Assembly: GCA_040757295.1 (NCBI GenBank)
Contig: JBFLXH010000002.1
Coordinates: 62,001-126,000 of the forward strand
Direction of reading: 5' to 3'
DNA from: JAGXSE01 sp040757295
GTDB taxonomy: Bacteria > Bacillota > PH28-bin88
Length of the DNA: 64,000 bases
In this document: piece after piece, positions 50,012-57,144 of the stretch
Layout: each line of letters starts with the position of its first letter
How positions within the stretch are numbered: the stretch's first letter is position 1
Program-made: the position numbers and the translations under genes
The notes under the pieces: model-generated
Databases searched by the model: none
What the model was told of the DNA's origin: nothing
What the model saw: only the letters and a program-made list of their open reading frames with translations

Positions 50012-51775
50012 TTAATAAAAACGAGGATTCTTACCGGTTTTTCGAATATTAAAGCCTGCTTCGGCAATCATCTGGCGCAGGTTCAACATGTGGGCTGCCC
50101 CCACGAACACCGCACAGCCACCTTTGTCCAGAAATGGCAGCATGCGCTTGAAGAAAGTCTCGTCGCGGCGGTTAATAACCATTTCAGTGCGCGAGGGGAA
50201 CTCAGCCGAGGTGCCCAGCATGGCTTCCAGGTTGCCTTGGAGGTAGGCCTTTTCATGGCGAAGGGTGTAGGAGTTCCACTTGTTGCAATCTCGGAAAAAG
50301 TTTAGTATGCGCTGGAATGGGATGCTCTCCAGGGTCTCGATTTGCTCGGCAATAGTTTCCATGCCGAATACTATCTTTCCCATATCCCGGGCCAAGTGCC
50401 ACGCCTCCATATCCACGGACTGATCCCATCCCTTGCGCTGCAGGAAGGCGCACCACAAGAAGAAGAAAGCCAGCCAGGGCCGGGTTCTGGATAAATAATA
50501 ACGCACGTCCGGGGCTTTTGGGTGTTCCACCCCTATAAGCTTGGCCCAAATTCCCCGGGGTCCGGAGACAACCTTTTCAAGCCGGCGGATCTCTTCCTCG
50601 CTCAAGGCTTCAATCAGGTTGGGGGTGTTGGGATCGGGTTTTTGCCCGGCTTCATTGACCTGTTCCATGCTCACCTGATCCAAGGGACCTTCAAAAATAA
50701 CCGTGTGAACATGGTTGAATAATTCCCGGAAGGAAGACTCAAAGCTGTAGCGAAAAAAGTGGGCTGTGCCGCCAATCCAGGACCGGCAACCGTTCTTCTC
50801 AATTTCCCATAGCATGGCAAAAGGCCTCTCTTTGGGGAGGCTATCCAGGTACTGCTGCTTGGTCATAGTTTTTTCCGATGGGGGAGACAGCATCTGTAGA
50901 ATTTCCTTTGCACTTAGCGGGTGTTCTTCCTTCCAAGCAGCCATTTCGTACGGCAGGGAAGGGGTGCCACCCCATTTGGATTTGAAGCGGCGGATGCCAT
51001 CGTTGACACCAAGACCCAGGTGTAGGTAGCTCTTACCCTCCCGCCTTGCGATATGGATCATCTCCTTAAAAAGCAGGTCCGAGGCATAAGGGGTGTAATG
51101 AATGCGGGAATGGGCGCCGATTATGTAGCTGAGGAAATCTTTCGGCGCCAAGTCTAACAGGAGACACGCCGTTAGCTGCCCGTCTTTGGTCCATGCGTTA
51201 AGCAGGATTAGGTCGGAATTGGCGGGAAATACTGTTTCTGTCCGTTCATAGAGCCTGCGTACATTGGGGGGTAATGGTTCCCGCCCCACAAATTCGGCCC
51301 AAAGGCGCCGGTGGAAAAGGGTGAAAGTCTTTCCTTCCTCAACCTGCAGGGATGCGGCGGCACGGTTTGCCAGGCGTTCGAGACGGGCAGGTACTGGAGC
51401 ATTAGCAGGTAGAACGTAATAATGATCCTGCTCCCGGCTGTGGGGCTGTAGTCTTTCCGGTAAAGAGGGTGAGATAGCCATGCAATCCTTTGCTTTTGTC
51501 TGGCTTACTGCTTCTATGAGTGCTTGGTCGAAGTCTCTTGGGTCGTAATCGCCTAAAATCGGATAGCCAACAGCCAGAAGCAAATCTCCGGCCGAAAGGA
51601 AAAGATAGGGTCCCCTCATGAAAGGTTCCCCGCCGGACATTGCCTGCATAAAAAAAACCGAATGTTCGGGAACTGTAGCCATATCCAGTATGGTTTTAAT
51701 GTCAAAAGGATAATCAAAATGATTAATCGGGCTATTCCAACTCCCGGCAAACTTGTTAAGAGGTTCATTATGCAA
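50012..51775 (-). CDS. Fusion protein: GNAT/FemAB-like acyltransferase + TraB/GumN domain
   Basis: This 587-residue protein joins two folds. About 1-290 looks like a GNAT/FemAB-type acyltransferase (LTACLLLDLAPKDFLSYIIGA, then REGKSYLHLGLGVNDGI and FKSKWGG). About 310-587 is TraB/PrgY/GumN-like, with the two diagnostic His segments GGTAHFF (about 333) and VGAAHML (about 566) and the HTVIFEGP segment after the first. No signal peptide is visible. TraB/GumN proteins are suspected metalloproteases or peptide-binding proteins; the acyltransferase half suggests modification of an amino compound. No neighbour shares an operon with it. Function unknown. Confidence 0.75.
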   Translation of the reverse strand: MHNEPLNKFAGSWNSPINHFDYPFDIKTILDMATVPEHSVFFMQAMSGGEPFMRGPYLFLSAGDLLLAVGYPILGDYDPRDFDQALIEAVSQTKAKDCMAISPSLPERLQPHSREQDHYYVLPANAPVPARLERLANRAAASLQVEEGKTFTLFHRRLWAEFVGREPLPPNVRRLYERTETVFPANSDLILLNAWTKDGQLTACLLLDLAPKDFLSYIIGAHSRIHYTPYASDLLFKEMIHIARREGKSYLHLGLGVNDGIRRFKSKWGGTPSLPYEMAAWKEEHPLSAKEILQMLSPPSEKTMTKQQYLDSLPKERPFAMLWEIEKNGCRSWIGGTAHFFRYSFESSFRELFNHVHTVIFEGPLDQVSMEQVNEAGQKPDPNTPNLIEALSEEEIRRLEKVVSGPRGIWAKLIGVEHPKAPDVRYYLSRTRPWLAFFFLWCAFLQRKGWDQSVDMEAWHLARDMGKIVFGMETIAEQIETLESIPFQRILNFFRDCNKWNSYTLRHEKAYLQGNLEAMLGTSAEFPSRTEMVINRRDETFFKRMLPFLDKGGCAVFVGAAHMLNLRQMIAEAGFNIRKTGKNPRFY

Positions 51776-51925
51776 TTGGTTCGACCACCCTTCAAAGAGC
51801 TAGCAAGCCATTCCAGTTTGCAATTAAAGTATAGCTAGTATTATTTATTTGTTCAATTTGCCTTGCATTAATTAGTTGTAAAATGTTCTTAATTGCATTC
51901 CAGTGGATCCCGGATTTCATGGATA

Positions 51926-51963
51926 TAAAAAAACCTTCCTGGTTTTTTAAGCCAGAAAGGTTT
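51926..51963 (-). terminator. Terminator of the zinc-ribbon gene
   Basis: On the minus strand AAACCTTTCTGG pairs with CCAGGAAGGTTT (one mismatch) around an A-rich loop and is followed by T7. It lies directly after the zinc-ribbon stop codon. Confidence 0.85.
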
Positions 51964-51976
51964 CATTAGCAATGGT

Positions 51977-52288
51977 CTACCAGTTGTTTCGGCTGCGGGG
52001 TTGGTAACAGTCTCTGCAATATACGGGTTTATCGCCGGTAGGTTGAAAAGGAACAGTTGTACGTTTTCCACATGAAGCGCAGGTTGCGGGAAACATTTCT
52101 CGCTGAGTGCGCCCGTATCCGCCACCTCTATTAGAATTGCCCTGTGCTTTTCTGGCAGAGCGGCATTCGGGGCAACGGCCTGGCTCATTGGTAAAGCCTT
52201 TTTGTGCGTAGAATTCCTGTTCTGAGGCAGTGAAAACGAATTCCTTTCCGCAGTCTTTACAACCTAATACCTTGTCATTTGACATCAT
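51977..52288 (-). CDS. Zinc-ribbon protein with CxxC-x17-CxxC domain
   Basis: This 103-residue protein has two zinc ribbons. The first has CKDCG near 10 and CPECRSAR near 39, of the type found in small probable zinc-ribbon proteins. The second is CASCGK and CRDCY separated by exactly 17 residues. A Gly/Asn/Arg-rich linker (GNSNRGGGYGR) joins them. I chose the first ATG behind GGAGGTTTTT; an adjacent second ATG is equally possible. Such proteins are widespread and may bind nucleic acid, but their role is not established. Confidence 0.85.
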   Translation of the reverse strand: MMSNDKVLGCKDCGKEFVFTASEQEFYAQKGFTNEPGRCPECRSARKAQGNSNRGGGYGRTQREMFPATCASCGKRTTVPFQPTGDKPVYCRDCYQPRSRNNW

Positions 52289-52572
52289 AAAAACCTCCAA
52301 AAATTTATTGCCCGTTGCAAAGACAAATCAACATACTTCCCTTGCCAGAGGCAACCGAGGAGGTTTTGAATATATCCATACGCATCTCCGAGCATTTAAT
52401 AGTATAACCATAAGTTAGCAAAATTACAAGAGAAACGTGGCCTTAGAAAAAAAATTCTTCTTAAATAAAGATAAAATAGACAAGGGGTGGGCATGAGCTA
52501 AAATTCATATAACGTACTTTTTGTGGAAAGGAAGAATGAAAAAATGGTGGGAAGATTGAAGACGAAAAAAGG

Positions 52573-52758
52573 GTGAAGATTAGGAATGTAGAAGAAACCG
52601 ATTATATTCCTATCATTTCCGTATTAAATGAATGGTGGGGCGGCAGGGGTTTCGAAATTGAGCCTGGCGATTGTACCATAGACGGTGTTCCGGTCACCAA
52701 AGACTATGACGGAATTGGAAGAGACTGCGTCTTATTCCGGAAGAGGCTGTCTGATTAA
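52573..52758 (+). pseudogene. GNAT acetyltransferase with a large internal deletion
   Basis: The 61 codons read as the start of a GNAT protein (MKIRNVEETDYIPIISVLNE, then WWGGR) joined directly to a GNAT C-terminal part (FEIEPGD, DGVPVTKDYDG, DCVLFRKRL). The acetyl-CoA-binding centre, which takes about 110 residues in comparable proteins I know, is missing. The junction is near 52645. The start is GTG with a weak site. It should be enzymatically dead. Confidence 0.65.
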
Positions 52759-52821
52759 CTCAGCTACGACTGGGTAAGCAGGTATTGCATGGCAGACGCC
52801 AAATGTTAGACTGACACGGGT

Positions 52822-52850
52822 TTGCTCTTGTGGGATACGTCTGTTATAAT
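52822..52850 (+). promoter_or_regulatory. Promoter of the gatCAB operon
   Basis: TTGCTC at 52822-52827 and a perfect TATAAT at 52845-52850 are spaced by 17 nt, 45 nt before the gatC start. Confidence 0.65.
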
Positions 52851-52895
52851 GAAATAATGGTAAACAAGGCTAATGATGACAGGGGTTGAAGAAAT

Positions 52896-53180
52896 ATGAC
52901 AATTACCAAGCAGGATGTCGAACATGTAGCTCTTTTAGCCCGCTTGGCGCTTAATGACGAGGAAATAGAGGCCTATACCCAGCAATTAAACAGCATCTTG
53001 GGCTATATGGAAAAAATGAACGCCCTGGATACTAAGGGGGTGGAGCCAACCGCCCATGTGCTGCCCCTAAAGAATGTATTCCGAGAAGATGTGAATAAAC
53101 CTGGACTACCGCAAGATGAGGCCTTGGTCAATGCCCCGGATAAAGAGGCCGGTCAGTTTAAAGTCCCAAGGATTGTATAA
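52896..53180 (+). CDS. gatC: Asp/Glu-tRNA amidotransferase subunit C
   Basis: GatC stabilises the GatA-GatB complex that converts misacylated Glu-tRNA(Gln) or Asp-tRNA(Asn) to the amide form. The 94 residues show the family pattern VEHVALLARLALNDEE, LNSILGYMEKMNALDT, VEPTAHV and NVFREDVN. ATG 52896 follows AGGGGTTGAAGAAAT. It is the first gene of gatCAB. Confidence 0.95.
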   Translation: MTITKQDVEHVALLARLALNDEEIEAYTQQLNSILGYMEKMNALDTKGVEPTAHVLPLKNVFREDVNKPGLPQDEALVNAPDKEAGQFKVPRIV

Positions 53181-53223
53181 GCTTTGCCGGAAAGATATTT
53201 TGATTTAGGAAGGGGACACGAAG

Positions 53224-54690
53224 TTGGATCTGCATTCATTACCGATTCACCAGTTGCATGACCTGTTGATTAAACAGGAAGTCAGCGCCAGGGAAATCAC
53301 AGAAGCTTTTCTTAAGCGAATTGATGCCGTAGATAGTGCAGTCCGTTCCTTTGTCACCATTACTTCTGAAGCGGCTTTGGTCAAAGCTGAGGACGTCGAT
53401 CACCGTTTAGCGGCAGGTGAGTGGATTAGTCCCTTGGCAGGCATCCCTATGGGCTTGAAGGACAACCTGTGTACTAAAGGTATCCAAACTACGTGCTCTT
53501 CTAAAATCCTGGAAAATTTTATCCCTCCCTATGATGCTACAGTGGTATCTCGTCTGGCGGAGAAGGGGGCCGTTTTAGCAGGCAAGCTTAACATGGACGA
53601 GTTCGCCATGGGTTCTTCTAATGAAAACTCCCGCTTTTTCCCTACCAAGAATCCCTGGGACTTGAACCGGGTGCCCGGCGGTTCAAGCGGAGGTCCTGCA
53701 GCGGCTGTGGCAGCCGGGGAAGTAGCTTTCTCCCTGGGGTCAGATACTGGAGGATCAATCCGGCAGCCAGCCTCTTTTTGCGGGATAGTAGGCATGAAGC
53801 CCACTTACGGCTTAGTCTCCCGTTACGGGCTGGTGGCTTATGCCTCCTCCTTAGACCAAATTGGCCCTCTGACTAAGGATGTGGCTGACTGTGCTCTGGT
53901 CCTGCAGGCAATTGCCGGCCATGATCCGCTGGACTCTACCTCTGCAGACTATTTGCCGCCCAATTATCGCAAGGCCCTAGTTAACGATATTAAGGGTTTG
54001 CGCATTGGCATCCCCAAAGAATATTTTGTAGCTGGTTTGGAGCCAGGAGTCGAGAAGGTAGTGCGAGAAGCCATTTCCAAGCTGGAGGAACTGGGTGCGA
54101 TTTGTGAAGAAGTATCCTTGCCCCACACAGAATATGCCCTGCCTGCTTATTACATAGTTGCTCCGGCAGAAGCCAGCTCAAATTTGGCCAGGTATGACGG
54201 AGTAGGTTACGGTTTCCGGGATATAGCCGCAACGGATGTAGTAGAGATGTACAAAAAAACCCGCCGGGAAGGTTTCGGCCCAGAAGTCAAGCGCCGGATA
54301 ATGTTGGGTACCTATGCCCTAAGCTCCGGTTATTACGATGCTTATTATCTAAAAGCACTAAAGGTCCGAACCTTGGTTAAACAAGATTTTGAGAAAGCCT
54401 TTGAGCGTTTTGATGTACTGGCCGCTCCAACCAGCCCTACAGTGGCTTTTAAACTTGGGGAGAAGGCTGAAGACCCTCTGTCCATGTATTTGGCCGACCT
54501 CTTCACTATTCCTGTAAATATGGCTGGTATTCCCGGCATATCTATTCCTTGCGGATTCAGTGAGGGGATGCCGGTAGGGCTCCAGTTTATAGGCAAGCCC
54601 TTTTCAGAAGCTCTTTTGTTGAGAGTTGCTTATACTTATGAACAAAACACTCCCCATCACCTGGTTAAGCCTGGCCTGGAGGTGAACTAG
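53224..54690 (+). CDS. gatA: Asp/Glu-tRNA amidotransferase subunit A
   Basis: GatA is the amidase that frees ammonia from glutamine or asparagine for tRNA transamidation. The 488 residues carry the amidase signature: catalytic Lys in GLKDNLCTKG (about 79), GGSSGGPAAAVAAG (cis-Ser about 154) and the nucleophile Ser in DTGGSIRQPASFCG (about 178). The start is TTG behind AGGAAGGGGACACGAAG. It is followed 2 nt later by gatB. Confidence 0.96.
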   Translation: MDLHSLPIHQLHDLLIKQEVSAREITEAFLKRIDAVDSAVRSFVTITSEAALVKAEDVDHRLAAGEWISPLAGIPMGLKDNLCTKGIQTTCSSKILENFIPPYDATVVSRLAEKGAVLAGKLNMDEFAMGSSNENSRFFPTKNPWDLNRVPGGSSGGPAAAVAAGEVAFSLGSDTGGSIRQPASFCGIVGMKPTYGLVSRYGLVAYASSLDQIGPLTKDVADCALVLQAIAGHDPLDSTSADYLPPNYRKALVNDIKGLRIGIPKEYFVAGLEPGVEKVVREAISKLEELGAICEEVSLPHTEYALPAYYIVAPAEASSNLARYDGVGYGFRDIAATDVVEMYKKTRREGFGPEVKRRIMLGTYALSSGYYDAYYLKALKVRTLVKQDFEKAFERFDVLAAPTSPTVAFKLGEKAEDPLSMYLADLFTIPVNMAGIPGISIPCGFSEGMPVGLQFIGKPFSEALLLRVAYTYEQNTPHHLVKPGLEVN

Positions 54691-54692
54691 CC

Positions 54693-56114
54693 TTGGATTA
54701 TCAAGCTGTTATCGGGCTGGAAGTCCACGTGGAAATGAAGACCAATTCCAAGATATTTTGTCCCTGTTCTACCCAGTTCGGCGGTGAACCCAATACCAAT
54801 GTCTGCCCTGTTTGCCTGGGGTTGCCTGGGGTACTCCCGGTCTTGAACAAAAAGGTGGTGGAGCTGGCCATACGGGCGGGGCTGGCCTTAAACTGTAAGA
54901 TTGCGGGTTTCAGCAAATTTGACCGCAAGAATTATTACTACCCTGACTTGCCTAAGAACTACCAGATCTCCCAGTACGACTTGCCCATTGCCAGCGGCGG
55001 CCATCTGGAAATCGAAGTCAATAGAGAGAAAAAGCGCATTGGCATCACCAGGGTTCACATGGAGGAAGATGCAGGAAAATTAATGCATGAGGGAAGGCAA
55101 TCCTTGGTTGATTATAACCGGACCGGTGTGCCCTTAATGGAAATTGTCTCTGAACCGGATCTCCGGTCTCCGGATGAGGCTAAGGCCTACCTTGAGGCCC
55201 TAAAATTAATTCTCCAATACATTGATGTATCTGACTGCAAGATGGAGGAAGGTTCTCTCCGGTGCGATGCAAATATTTCTGTTATGCCTGTGGGTAGTAC
55301 TAAGTTCGGTACTAAAACAGAGATCAAGAATATGAACTCCTTCCGGGCTGTGCAAAGGGCTTTGGAGTATGAAATAAAGAGGCAAATAGATGAAATAGAG
55401 TCAGGGGGCAGGATCATCCAGGAGACCCGCTCTTGGGACGAGAACAAAGGAATTACCTTTTCCATGCGCAGTAAAGAACAGGCTCATGACTACCGCTATT
55501 TTCCAGACCCCGACCTGGTACCTCTGGCTATTGACGAGGACTGGGTAGAAAAAATACGCCAAAGCTTGCCGGAGCTGCCCCAAACCAAAAAAGAAAGGCT
55601 TATCCGGGATTACGGATTGCCCGCTTATGATGCCGGAGTGATTACCAGTTCTAAGGCTTTAGCTGACTTCTTCGACAAGTCCGTTGCCTTTTACCCAGAC
55701 GCTAAGACCGTCAGCAACTGGGTAATGGGTGAGTTGCTGCGCCTACTAAATGCCAATAATATGGAGATCGAACAGGCTAAGATCACCCCCCAAGGGTTGG
55801 CGGAAATGCTGAAACTCATTGAGAGTGGCACTATCAGTGGAAAACTAGCCAAAACCATCTTTGAAGAAATGTTTGCCAGCGGGAAGAAGCCTGCCGATAT
55901 AATACATGAAAAGGGTTTAACCCAAATCTCTGATGCCGGGGAGATTGCTGTTGTGGTTGACCGGGTGTTGGCAGCTAACCCTTCAGTAGTTGAGGATTAT
56001 AAAGCAGGTAAAGAGAAAGCCCTTGGTTTCCTGGTGGGCCAGGTGATGAGAGAGACCAGGGGGAAGGCTAACCCGGCTATGGTAAACCAGTTATTAAAGG
56101 AACACCTCGGGTAA
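54693..56114 (+). CDS. gatB: Asp/Glu-tRNA amidotransferase subunit B
   Basis: GatB binds the misacylated tRNA and activates it with ATP before amidation. The 473 residues include YQAVIGLEVHVEMKTNSKIF, the zinc Cys residues in FCPCSTQFGG and NVCPVCLGLPG, YYPDLPKNYQISQYD, and the C-terminal YqeY-like tail (GFLVGQVMRETRGKANP). The start is TTG 54693 after GGAGGTGAACTAGCC. A clear terminator follows. Confidence 0.96.
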   Translation: MDYQAVIGLEVHVEMKTNSKIFCPCSTQFGGEPNTNVCPVCLGLPGVLPVLNKKVVELAIRAGLALNCKIAGFSKFDRKNYYYPDLPKNYQISQYDLPIASGGHLEIEVNREKKRIGITRVHMEEDAGKLMHEGRQSLVDYNRTGVPLMEIVSEPDLRSPDEAKAYLEALKLILQYIDVSDCKMEEGSLRCDANISVMPVGSTKFGTKTEIKNMNSFRAVQRALEYEIKRQIDEIESGGRIIQETRSWDENKGITFSMRSKEQAHDYRYFPDPDLVPLAIDEDWVEKIRQSLPELPQTKKERLIRDYGLPAYDAGVITSSKALADFFDKSVAFYPDAKTVSNWVMGELLRLLNANNMEIEQAKITPQGLAEMLKLIESGTISGKLAKTIFEEMFASGKKPADIIHEKGLTQISDAGEIAVVVDRVLAANPSVVEDYKAGKEKALGFLVGQVMRETRGKANPAMVNQLLKEHLG

Positions 56115-56136
56115 GACACAGGAATAAAGATTTCTT

Positions 56137-56160
56137 AGCCGCACTGAGTGCGGCTTTTTA
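56137..56160 (+). terminator. Terminator of gatCAB
   Basis: AGCCGCAC (56137-56144) and GTGCGGCT (56148-56155) form a perfect 8-bp stem with a 3-nt loop, followed by TTTTT. Confidence 0.92.
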
Positions 56161-56270
56161 TTGATCATAGGGATGTTTTGTCCTGAGATAGGTTATTTGG
56201 TTTATCATGGAGAACAAAAACGTATTAATATCCTGTAAAGGAGGGGGCCCTGCTGGCTTAAGGTGGCAAA

Positions 56271-56506
56271 TTGTATAGAAATCTAGTGCTCTATGCTATA
56301 ACATCCTTGCTAGTTGCAGGGTTGCTTTATACTGCTCTTGTAGTTTTGAGGCCCCCTTTTCACAGTCAAAAAACGCCGCTTTAGAACAATGGGCAGCTGC
56401 CTTAAACTATGAACCGGATCGAGAAAAACAGGAGCTTTTACGGGAATTAATTGCAGCAGCCATGGATGAGACGATAGGCGAGTTCGCCCCTGTCGAAAAA
56501 AACTAA
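56271..56506 (+). pseudogene. Small single-helix membrane protein gene, frameshifted in an A6 run
   Basis: TTG 56271, after AGGTGG, opens a frame with one hydrophobic helix (LVLYAITSLLVAGLLYTALV) that hits a TAG about 33 codons on. In another frame the sequence continues as AALEQWAAALNYEPDREKQ and LLRELIAAAMDETIGEF, to TAA at 56504. One extra A in the A6 run at 56368-56373 would join them into a 78-residue protein with a membrane helix and a helical tail. I know no named family. It precedes the CC/Se-motif gene. Confidence 0.55.
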
Positions 56507-56590
56507 TAGCGGATCTCTTTGCTGTTCACCTCCCAAGAAGCCCTCACATATAATGGCTTATGACCATTTCCCATGGGGGTGAATCAAACC

Positions 56591-56863
56591 GTGCAGATCA
56601 GGTTTACTCCGCAGGCGTTGCGGCACATACAGGAAAATAATGGAGCAATTACGGTTTGGACTGAAGAAGTCCCTGTAAGTTGCTGCGGAAGTGCGCTTAT
56701 CCCTTATGTTAGTCTGGGTCAACCAGCTGAGGCCGATGGCCTGTTTTGGGTTGTTGATGGCGTTAAGGTTTATGTAAGAAAAGGCACCAGATACAAGAAG
56801 GATCTGAGGATTCGCCTTGACAACGTTTGGCGTCGTTCCCGTCTGGTTGCGGAATGGGTTTAA
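56591..56863 (+). CDS. CC/Se-motif family protein (HesB/IscA-like)
   Basis: A 90-residue protein related to the HesB/IscA fold. FTPQALRHIQENNGAITV is typical, and the diagnostic motif is VPVSCCGSAL. In homologues of this family one of the two Cys can be selenocysteine; here both are Cys codons. I chose GTG 56591 because GGGGGTGA lies about 9 nt upstream and homologues begin near here; ATG 56573 is an alternative. The function of the family is not established; redox or metal handling is inferred from the CC motif. It is followed by the candidate Moco/Tuco riboswitch and the tungsten enzyme. Confidence 0.75.
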   Translation: MQIRFTPQALRHIQENNGAITVWTEEVPVSCCGSALIPYVSLGQPAEADGLFWVVDGVKVYVRKGTRYKKDLRIRLDNVWRRSRLVAEWV

Positions 56864-56935
56864 ATGGAAATTAAAATTTTCTTGTTACTATTCCTAGCAG
56901 GAAAATTTGCTTTTGGGCAGAATACTTAAAATGGG

Positions 56936-57043
56936 TTCCGATCCAACCTCTCCCCTGGGGACAGGTTGGACGATAGGGTAAGTAAGCAATTACTTTCCCC
57001 GCCGCTGAGCAAAGGAGGCCCCTTAATAGGGGACTCCTTTTTT
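56936..57043 (+). promoter_or_regulatory. Candidate Moco/Tuco-type riboswitch with expression-platform terminator
   Basis: The leader before the aldehyde ferredoxin oxidoreductase gene folds into a hairpin CCAACCT/AGGTTGG (56943-56969, enclosing CCCC/GGGG), a short hairpin AGTAA-GCAA-TTACT with a GNRA loop (56981-56994), and a conserved-looking CCGCCGCTGAGCAAAGG. A terminator follows: AAAGGAG..CCCC paired with GGGG..CTCCTTT and a T run (57011-57043). GNRA loop, position and target gene agree with the Moco RNA class. The match is from memory, not from a covariance search. Confidence 0.55.
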
Positions 57044-57144
57044 CATTACCATAAAAAACAGGAGGTGAGGAGACTGGCATAAGGGTTGTGGGATATTTCA
57101 CAAAAAGACAAAAGAGAAAAAATTAAGGAAGGGGAATTAAAAAA

